The notes under the pieces were generated by a model. The model made no database searches. It saw only the letters and a program-made list of their open reading frames with translations, and had not been told where the DNA came from. A program made the translations under genes and the position numbers. Positions 1 to 6,597 of a DNA stretch of 8,673 nucleotides are shown here, one piece after another; position 1 is the stretch's first letter, and every line of letters starts with the position of its first letter. Origin of the DNA: Deltaproteobacteria bacterium (GTDB taxonomy: Bacteria > Desulfobacterota > Desulfobacteria > Desulfobacterales > JAUVGT01); NCBI GenBank assembly GCA_030593645.1, contig JAUVGT010000207.1, forward strand, positions 1 to 8,673, written 5' to 3'.

Positions 1-1556
1 GTCGCGAAATATTTATTGGTGTGCCGTGTATGGTCAATTGTCTGCTTCGAGAGTCTGATGACGAAACAACTCAAGAACCCAGTGTAGAAATTACGGATGA
101 CGATGACAGGAAATTTTATCTAAACCGTATGGCGACACCCATTTATGATTTAAATCAAGAATTCCAGGGATGTCTGACAATCCTGCAGGACCATTCCCCC
201 ATTGCCGACTTGATTGACCGCATCCATTATGAAGAACGCAGCATGAAAATGATCCTCGACAGTCTGGATGTGGGTATCTTTACCGTAAACCGCGGAGGTC
301 ACATCACCTTTTTTAATAAAGAAGCTGAAAAACTATCCGGGTATGACCGTCGAGAGATTCTGGGGCAAACCTGTTCATCCATCTTTGAAGGCGATGATCC
401 GCACGATTTTTTTCTTTTAAAAGGCTCCATTGCCAATGGTGTCCCTCGAAACAGCCGTTTTGGTAAAATACGAACAGCTGATGGAGAGACCCTTTCTATT
501 CGGGCCAATTATATGGCCTTAAAGAATGAAAAAGGGGTCAGTGTCGGGGGGCTGGCCACATTTCATGATCTTACACTGGTTCGCCAGTTGAAACAGGCGA
601 TGAGTGACCGCTACACGTTTCATGACATGATTGGTAAAAGCCCGGAAATGCAAAAAATATTCGAGACTGTCAGTGTGGTTTCAGGAACCGATACCACCAT
701 ACTGATTGAAGGTGCGACCGGCACAGGCAAAGATCTTCTGGCAAAAGTGATTCATTCCTCCAGCAAAAGATCCTATCATCCCTTTATCAAAGTCAATTGC
801 GCGGCCCTGCCGGATAATCTGCTCGAATCAGAAATGTTCGGTTATGTCAAAGGCGCCTTTACCGGCGCGGACCGCGACAAACCGGGGCGATTCAACGACG
901 CCGACAGGGGAACCATATTTTTGGATGAAATCGGAGATTTGCCCCTTTCCCTCCAGGCCAAACTTTTGCGTGTTCTGGAAGATAAAGAGTTTTATCCTTT
1001 GGGAAGCCAGCACACTAAAAAGGTGGATATTCGAATTATATCCGCCACCAACCGCGGCCTTGATAAACTGGTTGAAAAGCGGCTGTTCAGAGAGGATCTG
1101 TTTTATCGATTAAATGTATTTAGAATCGAACTGCCCACATTGAAACACAGACGGGATGATCTCCCGATTCTGATTCGTCATATTTTAAGACGGCTCTGTG
1201 CGGCACGGGACAACAGGCATGTGGAAATTTCCGAACAGGCGATGAAGGTGTTGCTGAATTTCGGCTATCCCGGCAATGTGAGAGAACTTGAAAATATTCT
1301 TGAGCACGCCCTGATCATCTGCCAAAATGATGTGATTGATTTACAGCACCTCCCGGATTACCTGAGAAATAACCATACTGCTCATCCGGATCATACTTCT
1401 TTAAACCCGACCCTGAAAAATACACCCAATAAAACCGAATTTGATAATATACTTCGCGTACTCAGACAGTGCAAAGGGAATAAAACAAAAGCCGCAAAAA
1501 CCCTTGGGATGAACCGCACCACTCTTTGGCGAAAAATGAAGCAATATGATATCTGA
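1..1556 (+). CDS. Sigma-54-dependent activator, PAS-PAS-AAA+-Fis HTH (5' partial)
   Basis: Enhancer-binding protein that would use ATP hydrolysis to open sigma-54 promoters. The frame stays open to the left edge: bases 3-23 read REIFIGV, which joins the following PC into a PAS-type motif, so the true start lies outside and the GTG at 21 is probably not it. Numbering from that GTG: end of a first PAS (to about 62), second PAS (70-190), AAA+ domain (200-430), Fis-type helix-turn-helix (474-509). Walker A is GATGTGKD (231-238), the sigma-54 contact loop GAFTGA is intact (278-283), Walker B is FLDE (300-303), arginine-finger region is FREDLFYR (356-363), and sensor II is GNVREL. No receiver domain is visible, so control is probably by PAS ligand sensing. 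It ends 51 bases before the kinase gene and probably shares its operon. The target is unknown. Family assignment is very secure. Confidence 0.95.
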   Translation, partial: REIFIGVPCMVNCLLRESDDETTQEPSVEITDDDDRKFYLNRMATPIYDLNQEFQGCLTILQDHSPIADLIDRIHYEERSMKMILDSLDVGIFTVNRGGHITFFNKEAEKLSGYDRREILGQTCSSIFEGDDPHDFFLLKGSIANGVPRNSRFGKIRTADGETLSIRANYMALKNEKGVSVGGLATFHDLTLVRQLKQAMSDRYTFHDMIGKSPEMQKIFETVSVVSGTDTTILIEGATGTGKDLLAKVIHSSSKRSYHPFIKVNCAALPDNLLESEMFGYVKGAFTGADRDKPGRFNDADRGTIFLDEIGDLPLSLQAKLLRVLEDKEFYPLGSQHTKKVDIRIISATNRGLDKLVEKRLFREDLFYRLNVFRIELPTLKHRRDDLPILIRHILRRLCAARDNRHVEISEQAMKVLLNFGYPGNVRELENILEHALIICQNDVIDLQHLPDYLRNNHTAHPDHTSLNPTLKNTPNKTEFDNILRVLRQCKGNKTKAAKTLGMNRTTLWRKMKQYDI

Positions 1557-1607
1557 TTCTCGGTAAACCAACGTGTTTGTCCCGGTTAATGGTTATGGAT
1601 AGTGTTC

Positions 1608-3146
1608 ATGGATACCATCAATCATCCAAATAAAAACGTGTTAAAAACGCTTTCACTGAATATCGCAATTGTCGGCGGCGGCCGGACATGCCGGTTCTTC
1701 CTGGAGCTACTCCAAGTCAATTCGTTTCCCTTTCTTGATATTCATATTTTGGGTGTATGCGATATCAATCCCAACGCTGAAGGATTGGTCATCGCCAAAC
1801 AGATGGGGATTTTTACCACAAACAATTTCCGGGATCTTTTTGACTTTAAAAATCTTGACAGTATTCTTGAACTCACAAACAGTAAAGATGTCCTGCCTGA
1901 ATTAATCAAACTCAGGCCCAAACGGGTCAGCATACTCGAACATAATATCGGTCGTTTTCTCCGTTCCTTTTTTATGATGAGCCAGCAGCTGAAATCCGTC
2001 GAACACGAGGTCATCCTGGAAAAAATGTCTTCCGATTTTTTGATTCAGCATAGTAACGCGGCCATTGTTGTGCTGAATACCAATTTTGAAATCGTCGAAG
2101 CCAATGAAGCCTATCTGAAAATTGTTGGGAAGTCGAAAGAGGATGCCATTGGAGGCTATTGCTATGAGATATATTATGGGCTGAAATCGCCGTGTTCAAT
2201 GTCCCGCCCGTCATTTAAATGCCCCATGATGGAAACCATGAAAACGAGTAAATCCGCCCATGTGATACATGAATATCATGATCATGATCATCAACCCACT
2301 TACAGTAACATTGTAACCTACCCGCTCAAGGACCAGAACGGAGAAATCATTAGAATAATTGAACTGTGGAGTGATATCACGCAGGAATTTTCCACACGAT
2401 GGGAAAAGCGAACAGAGGAATTGAAATCCGATCTGAATCGAATGGTGCAGGAAGATCGAATGATATCTTTGGGCAAACTTGTGGCCAGCTGTGTTCATGA
2501 AATCAATAACCCCATTCAGGGGTTGTTGGTTTTCAGCGATCTGATGCAGCAAATATTAAAAAAAGAAACCCCGACATCTGAAGAACTTGTAGAATTCAGA
2601 CAGCATCTTTCCCTGATGTCAAGCGAGCTGGAACGATGCGGAAATATTGTGTCCGGGCTCCTCTCATTTTCCCGGGATAAATCCCTTGAATATAAAGATC
2701 TCAATATCAACGATGTTCTGGAATCGGTTCTTACCTTAACCCGGCATAAAATGAAACTGCAGAATATTAAGCTGATTACTGATTTGGTTCCCGGAATCAT
2801 CATCGTCAGGGGAGACACCAATCGTCTTCAACAATGCATGCTTAATCTGATATTTAATGCAATTGAAGCCATGCCGAACGGAGGTGAGCTTAAAATTATT
2901 TCTAAAATCGATGAGCCCGATAAATCAATCCGAATCATGGTTAAAGATACAGGACTCGGAATTTCTAAAAAAAACCTGAATCATATTTTTGACCCCTTTT
3001 TTACAACAAAGGAAGAAGGACAGGGAACCGGTCTGGGTTTATCCATTGTATATGGGGTGACTAAAAATCATGGTGGAAAGATACATGTTGAAAGTACAAT
3101 TGGAAAAGGTACTATGTTTACATTGAGTTACCCTGTTGCATCATAA
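1608..3146 (+). CDS. Sensor histidine kinase with N-terminal Rossmann-like domain and Cys/His-rich PAS
   Basis: Probable cytoplasmic kinase; no membrane segment or signal peptide is seen. Residues about 16-118 resemble an NAD(P)-binding Rossmann fold: strand then GGGRTC (23-28), then GVCD with an acidic residue (D52) where NAD-binding folds often contact the adenosine ribose. A PAS domain (about 135-262) holds Cys185, Cys196 and Cys205 plus five histidines between 218 and 228. The kinase core has the H-box VHEINNP with phospho-acceptor His297, N-box NLIFNA (413-418), G1 DTGLG (447-451), F-box FDPFFTTK and G2 GTGLGL (473-478), all intact and NtrB-like. Start: ATG 1608 is preferred because a weak GGA lies 8 bases upstream; GTG 1602 is the alternative. 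The response regulator follows within 63 bases and is the obvious partner. That the Rossmann domain senses nucleotide or redox state is inference. Confidence 0.93.
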   Translation: MDTINHPNKNVLKTLSLNIAIVGGGRTCRFFLELLQVNSFPFLDIHILGVCDINPNAEGLVIAKQMGIFTTNNFRDLFDFKNLDSILELTNSKDVLPELIKLRPKRVSILEHNIGRFLRSFFMMSQQLKSVEHEVILEKMSSDFLIQHSNAAIVVLNTNFEIVEANEAYLKIVGKSKEDAIGGYCYEIYYGLKSPCSMSRPSFKCPMMETMKTSKSAHVIHEYHDHDHQPTYSNIVTYPLKDQNGEIIRIIELWSDITQEFSTRWEKRTEELKSDLNRMVQEDRMISLGKLVASCVHEINNPIQGLLVFSDLMQQILKKETPTSEELVEFRQHLSLMSSELERCGNIVSGLLSFSRDKSLEYKDLNINDVLESVLTLTRHKMKLQNIKLITDLVPGIIIVRGDTNRLQQCMLNLIFNAIEAMPNGGELKIISKIDEPDKSIRIMVKDTGLGISKKNLNHIFDPFFTTKEEGQGTGLGLSIVYGVTKNHGGKIHVESTIGKGTMFTLSYPVAS

Positions 3147-3199
3147 CCGGTTTATCTAACATCTGATTACGAAAGGTCCGACAAATATTTGAAGGGTAT

Positions 3200-3204
3200 G
3201 GAGG
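3200..3204 (+). promoter_or_regulatory. Ribosome binding site setting the response-regulator start
   Basis: GGAGG sits 5 bases before ATG 3210. The in-frame upstream starts TTG 3189 and ATG 3198 have no comparably placed site, so 3210 is chosen. Confidence 0.7.
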
Positions 3205-3209
3205 CAGTT

Positions 3210-4556
3210 ATGGATGATAAGATGAGCATCATGGTAGTAGATGATGAAAAGATTGTCAGAGAATCACTATTTCACTGGTTTAAAAAAGCCGGGCATAAAG
3301 TGGATACCGCATTATCAGGTTTCGAGGCTCTGGAAAAACTGGAAAAGAATAATTATGAACTGATGTTTGTGGATATAAAAATGCCGGGAATGAATGGAAT
3401 TGAATTATTGGGTAAAGTAAAAACCGATTATCCTGATACAATCGTCATTATCATCACGGCATATGGTTCAATCACGTCCGCAATCAATGCAATGAAAACA
3501 GGGGCATCCGATTACCTGCTCAAACCCTTTAAACCGGATCTTCTGTCGCTGGTTATGCAAAAAGTCGTCCAGCAAAAAAAAATGGCCACTGAATACAATT
3601 ATCTTAGGGACCGACTGGAAAAGATCAACCGATTTGAAAATATCATCGGTCAATCATCTTCAATGGAAAAAATTTTCCGGCTGATACCAGAAGTGGCCCA
3701 AACCGATTCTTCCATACTGCTGACAGGCGAAACCGGTACGGGCAAGGAACTGGTTGCCAAGGCGATCCATGCCAAAAGCCAGAGGATGCAAAAGCCGTTT
3801 ATCACCATTAACTGTGGAGCAATCCCGGATACATTGATGGAGAGTGAGCTTTTTGGCCATCAGAAGGGAGCTTTTACCGGTGCTGTTCAATCGAGAAAAG
3901 GATTTTTGGAAGTGGTTTCCGGAGGCACACTTTTCCTGGATGAGATTGGAGAAATCAGTCAAAAAATGCAGATCGATCTTTTACGGGTTTTGGAAGAAAA
4001 AAAAATTACGAAAATAGGAAGCACAGATCCGATCGACGTGGATTTCAGACTCATCTCAGCAACACGGCGAAATCTCGAGAATGAGATTGCCGCCAACACG
4101 TTCAGGGAAGATTTTTATTACCGCATTAATGTCATCAATATCCATATCCCCCCCTTAAGAAATCGAAAAGATGATATACCATTGCTGGTCGATCATTTTC
4201 TTGAAAAGTACAGTCAGGAAATCGCCAGGAAAGTGGACCGTGTTTCCGGCGAAACTCTTGAACAATTAAAACGTTATCATTGGCCGGGCAATGTTAGGGA
4301 GTTGGAAAACGCCATCGAACGCGCGGTCGTTCTTTCAAAGTCCCGCACACTTAAAACAACAGACTTTTCCTTTCTTCAGCCTTCTCCGGTTACCCGGTCC
4401 GGTGCTTTGAGTTTAAATGAAATGGAGCGGCAATATATTCTGGAAATATTAAAGCAATACGGCTGGAATATCACTCAGGCGGCCAAATCTCTGGATATAA
4501 ACCGGGTTACTCTGCATAAAAAAATCAAGCGGTTCAAACTGAAAAAAGATGCATAA
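3210..4556 (+). CDS. NtrC-family response regulator (REC-AAA+-Fis HTH)
   Basis: Phosphorylation-controlled sigma-54 activator, presumably receiving phosphate from the kinase encoded just upstream. Of 448 residues, 5-120 form a receiver domain with the acidic pair D11/D12, phospho-acceptor D55 in FVDIKMPG, T83 and K105. The AAA+ domain (about 143-375) has Walker A GETGTGKE (173-180), an intact GAFTGA loop (220-225), Walker B LFLDE (241-245), arginine-finger region FREDFYYR (298-305) and GNVREL (360-365). The Fis-type helix-turn-helix is at 403-440, with recognition helix around NRVTLHKKIKR. Every catalytic residue expected of the family is present and the length is typical. Its DNA target is not known. 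The palindromic dyads at 6287-6307 and 6509-6551, upstream of the H-like gene's sigma-54 promoter, are candidates. Confidence 0.96.
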   Translation: MDDKMSIMVVDDEKIVRESLFHWFKKAGHKVDTALSGFEALEKLEKNNYELMFVDIKMPGMNGIELLGKVKTDYPDTIVIIITAYGSITSAINAMKTGASDYLLKPFKPDLLSLVMQKVVQQKKMATEYNYLRDRLEKINRFENIIGQSSSMEKIFRLIPEVAQTDSSILLTGETGTGKELVAKAIHAKSQRMQKPFITINCGAIPDTLMESELFGHQKGAFTGAVQSRKGFLEVVSGGTLFLDEIGEISQKMQIDLLRVLEEKKITKIGSTDPIDVDFRLISATRRNLENEIAANTFREDFYYRINVINIHIPPLRNRKDDIPLLVDHFLEKYSQEIARKVDRVSGETLEQLKRYHWPGNVRELENAIERAVVLSKSRTLKTTDFSFLQPSPVTRSGALSLNEMERQYILEILKQYGWNITQAAKSLDINRVTLHKKIKRFKLKKDA

Positions 4557-4608
4557 CCGTTATTCCAAATCCGTGAATTGATACACGGTTATTTTAGGAC
4601 AAGTGCGC

Positions 4609-5160
4609 ATGAACGAAAAAACAAACCGAATCGGTATTTTGCCCATCGGAAAAGTTCCTGAAATAGTGCCCCAGAGCATTGCCGCGCATATATCAGGCTG
4701 CCTGGACCTTCCTGCGATTATATTACCCTCGCTCAAAAACATTGCCGGCTGTTATAATGAAAACCGGTTTCAATATGATGTGGGTAAAACCCTTCAAACG
4801 CTCGAATCGATTAAATTTAAGGATATCGATAAGATCATAGGGGTTTCAACTGTGGATCTTTATATTCCGATCTTTGCCTATGTTTTCGGGGAAGCAAAGC
4901 AGGGTGGAAAAGCGGCCGTTGTTTCCCTGTATCGGCTGGAAAAAGACACCCATGGAAAAAAACAGCCCTCTTCCATTGTTTTGGAAAGGGCTGCGAAAGT
5001 GATGCTCCATGAATTGGGTCATCTCTATAACCTGTTTCATTGCGCAGATGAACATTGTCTGATGCATTTTTCAGGCGGGCTTCAGGATCTGGATGCGTCT
5101 CCTTTATATTTCTGCCGCTACTGCTCAAAATATTTTTTGGACGCGCGATCCAAATCATAA
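4609..5160 (+). CDS. amzA: Archaemetzincin-family zinc metalloprotease
   Basis: Small cytosolic zinc peptidase of the archaemetzincin family (183 residues, usual length); its physiological substrate is not known. The catalytic motif is HELGHLYNLFHC (134-145): zinc ligands His134, His138 and His144, general base Glu135. Cys145, Cys150, Cys169 and Cys172 form the second, structural zinc site typical of archaemetzincins, with Met152 beside it. Upstream, the DLYIPIFAYVFGEA segment (83-96) also fits the family. One oddity: the usual Gly of HExxHxxGxxH is Asn141. Start: AGGA at 4596-4599 lies 9 bases before ATG 4609 but only 3 before GTG 4603, so 4609 is preferred. The gene follows the response regulator by 52 bases, so co-transcription with the two-component genes is likely. 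It ends 17 bases from the convergent H-like gene. Confidence 0.93.
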   Translation: MNEKTNRIGILPIGKVPEIVPQSIAAHISGCLDLPAIILPSLKNIAGCYNENRFQYDVGKTLQTLESIKFKDIDKIIGVSTVDLYIPIFAYVFGEAKQGGKAAVVSLYRLEKDTHGKKQPSSIVLERAAKVMLHELGHLYNLFHCADEHCLMHFSGGLQDLDASPLYFCRYCSKYFLDARSKS

Positions 5161-5177
5161 TTCAAGTTCACGTTTCC

Positions 5178-6113
5178 TTATCTTTTTCCTGTACGAAGGA
5201 AATTATGGATCAATGTTTTCCATCCAATTTCAGGAAAATTTCCAAATACATCGCCAATCGGTTCGGCACCTGTGGCAGACAACTGCTCGTATTCAGGTCC
5301 CATGAGTCCCAAAAGTTTTTCGATCTCTTTTTCCATCCAAATTGAACTTTCTTTATCGTAATACAATCCTTTCAGGTTTCTTTTTGGCATCCGGGGTTCC
5401 GCGATAAAAAGCCATCCTTCGTGATAGGGATCTTCATGAGTAATTTCCGGATGCTCCAATGCCTTGTGATTTATAGCTAAAACACGGCCGGTAATTGGAG
5501 ATAAAACCGCTGCGTCATGACCGTTTCGGGAAAATGTGAATCCAACTTTATTTTGCTTGATGGTTTCACCCAAAGGTGGAAGGGTCAGGGATTTCGCAGA
5601 ACCAAATACCTTGACTAAAAAATCATCCAATCCAACCTTTACCCGTCCACCATGCTCAAAACGCACCCAGCTATGACCCAGATGATAGTAATAACCGTTT
5701 GCCATCTTATAACCCGAAGCGAGCCGATATTCGGGCGGATATGAATTTTCAGTGATATCCATATCATCAAGCATCTGATCAAATGTACAATGGTAGCACT
5801 CATAATTCAATGTACAGATTTTAGGTGCATCGATTCGACCGGTCAATGCATGACGACATGGTCGATCAGAACCGTGGTAAACCGTTTGCAGGTGCTCAAC
5901 CCATCCGGGTTTGGCATTTTTATTATTTGGATCAATCTCCATTGCTTTTCGCATCGCTTTATCAAAGGTACAGCTGTTGCAGTCAAAATCGTTATCACAT
6001 TTCCGAAAATTGATGACTCCCCCTTTCATCCAGATACACTCATCCTCAATGACCCGGAAACCCTTGACCTGTTTTCGTTCTTTGGCTTTGTGTTTAAACC
6101 GTTGTAATTTCAT
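5178..6113 (-). CDS. GcvH-like (lipoyl-domain fold) protein without lipoyl lysine, with duplicated four-Cys motif
   Basis: Protein of 311 residues in three parts. Residues 20-125 hold two copies of a cysteine motif: C26-x12-C39-x5-C45-x2-C48 and C86-x13-C100-x5-C106-x2-C109. Each copy ends in CTFD, as expected for two metal or Fe-S sites. Residues 143-240 match the glycine-cleavage H protein closely (GHSWV, VGLDDF, LPPLGETI, SPITGRVLAIN, EDPYHEGWLF). The C-terminal 70 residues are unassigned. The lipoyl-lysine position (ESVKA in GcvH) reads SRNGH, with Gly198 where Lys should be and no lysine nearby, so it should not carry lipoate and is unlikely to serve glycine cleavage. Start: ATG 6113 has a G-rich Shine-Dalgarno sequence 6 bases upstream. 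The in-frame ATG 6146 would leave only about 5 bases after the predicted transcription start. Domain family is confident; function is unknown. Confidence 0.88.
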   Translation of the reverse strand: MKLQRFKHKAKERKQVKGFRVIEDECIWMKGGVINFRKCDNDFDCNSCTFDKAMRKAMEIDPNNKNAKPGWVEHLQTVYHGSDRPCRHALTGRIDAPKICTLNYECYHCTFDQMLDDMDITENSYPPEYRLASGYKMANGYYYHLGHSWVRFEHGGRVKVGLDDFLVKVFGSAKSLTLPPLGETIKQNKVGFTFSRNGHDAAVLSPITGRVLAINHKALEHPEITHEDPYHEGWLFIAEPRMPKRNLKGLYYDKESSIWMEKEIEKLLGLMGPEYEQLSATGAEPIGDVFGNFPEIGWKTLIHNFLRTGKR

Positions 6114-6119
6114 TTTACA

Positions 6120-6125
6120 CCCCCC
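6120..6125 (-). promoter_or_regulatory. Ribosome binding site of the GcvH-like gene
   Basis: On the - strand AAAAAGGGGGG ends 6 bases before ATG 6113. It favours this start over the in-frame ATG at 6146. Confidence 0.6.
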
Positions 6126-6161
6126 TTTTTGAAATTGAACCGGCATTTTGAGATATAAATT

Positions 6162-6177
6162 TGCAACTTGGATGCCA
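6162..6177 (-). promoter_or_regulatory. Sigma-54 promoter (-24/-12) of the GcvH-like gene
   Basis: The - strand reads TGGCATCCAAGTTGCA, matching the sigma-54 consensus TGGCAC-N5-TTGCW except T for the final C of the -24 block. The GG and GC doublets are exactly 12 bases apart. Transcription would start near 6151, giving a leader of about 38 bases containing the ribosome binding site. The gene should therefore need an enhancer-binding activator, and three are encoded in this window. Confidence 0.85.
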
Positions 6178-6286
6178 ATACACTAATTTTAAAGGCCTTA
6201 ATAGCATATCTATCTGTAATCACAGTTGTTTTATGCTTTCACCATCTTGGCTGGCAGGACGTTAAACCCGGCTGTCCAAATTGATA

Positions 6287-6307
6287 AGTGATGCGATTGG
6301 TTACAGC
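6287..6307. promoter_or_regulatory. Degenerate activator dyad, weak
   Basis: The right half TGGTTACAGC matches 8 of 10 bases of the right arm of the 6509-6529 palindrome. The left half AGTGATGCGA matches 6 of 10. The centre (6297) is about 146 bases upstream of the predicted start of the GcvH-like transcript, a normal distance for a sigma-54 enhancer. The match could be chance. Confidence 0.35.
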
Positions 6308-6508
6308 ATGAAGGAGAAAAACTGGAGATGCTTTCAAAATCATCAATCGGATGGTGGAATAACCCATTGGTGCGGGTCGTTGGTCTTCATGGATATAGGC
6401 TTACAACAGTCAGAATATATTGTATATTTCGGGAGTAAAAAAATCTGTTTCAATATATAAAACGTGGTTTATCGGCAGGTTTGAAATCACGGCTGCGACA
6501 TCTTAAGT

Positions 6509-6529
6509 ACTGTAGCCATTGGCTACAGT
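6509..6529. promoter_or_regulatory. Perfect 10-bp-arm palindrome, probable activator binding site
   Basis: Arms ACTGTAGCCA and TGGCTACAGT are exact inverse complements around one central T. Odd-centred dyads of this size are typical of dimeric Fis-type enhancer-binding proteins. It lies about 370 bases upstream of the predicted GcvH-like transcription start and 69 bases past the second activator's stop codon. No U-tract follows on either strand, so a terminator is unlikely. Confidence 0.65.
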
Positions 6530-6530
6530 C

Positions 6531-6551
6531 ACTGTAGCTTTTGTTTACATA
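6531..6551. promoter_or_regulatory. Second, degenerate copy of the palindrome 22 bp away
   Basis: The left arm ACTGTAGCTT matches 8 of 10 bases of the perfect site's left arm. The right arm TGTTTACATA matches 6 of 10. The centre (6541) is exactly 22 bases from the perfect site (6519), two helical turns. Two activator dimers could therefore bind side by side on the same DNA face, a usual enhancer arrangement. Confidence 0.5.
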
Positions 6552-6597
6552 GTATTGCTGTGAGCTCTCATTTTTTTGCTCTTCGCTCCCTGATTTT

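Larger units (their letters stand above)
6147..6597. other. Gene-free regulatory stretch of about 450 bases
   Basis: No convincing gene was found on either strand. It lies upstream of the GcvH-like gene and downstream of the second activator gene. It contains the sigma-54 promoter at 6162-6177, a small CTGT/ACAG dyad at 6214-6225, and the ACTGTAGCC-type dyads at 6287-6307, 6509-6529 and 6531-6551. The only open frame of note is 50 codons at 6308-6460 on the + strand; it lacks a ribosome binding site and any recognisable domain. No terminator with a clear U-tract was seen. Confidence 0.6.

Noticed and set aside
4571..4588. Small CCGTG/CACGG hairpin between the response regulator and the archaemetzincin gene
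   Set aside because: The stem is only 5 bp with an 8-base loop and no proper U-tract; too weak to call a terminator or attenuator.
5173..5202. TTTCCTT/AAGGAAA inverted repeat at the convergent gene ends
   Set aside because: It has a 16-base loop, an AT-rich 7-bp stem and no U-tract on either side, and it overlaps the H-like coding end; not supported as a terminator.
5269..5285. TGGCAGACAACTGC as a sigma-54 promoter
   Set aside because: GG and GC are 11 rather than 12 bases apart and it lies inside the H-like coding sequence.
5055..5345. Open frames on the + strand opposite the H-like gene, and long antisense frames under the other genes
   Set aside because: They are shadows of strongly supported genes on the other strand or frame and show no domain signatures of their own.
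6308..6460. 50-codon open frame on the + strand in the large intergenic gap
   Set aside because: It has no ribosome binding site before the ATG, no recognisable domain, and lies in a region with regulatory dyads; open frames this short are expected by chance.
6509..6529. The perfect palindrome as a transcription terminator of the second activator gene
   Set aside because: The central spacing leaves at most a 5-base loop with an 8-bp stem, and no U-tract follows on the - strand; the related copy 22 bp away fits protein binding better.
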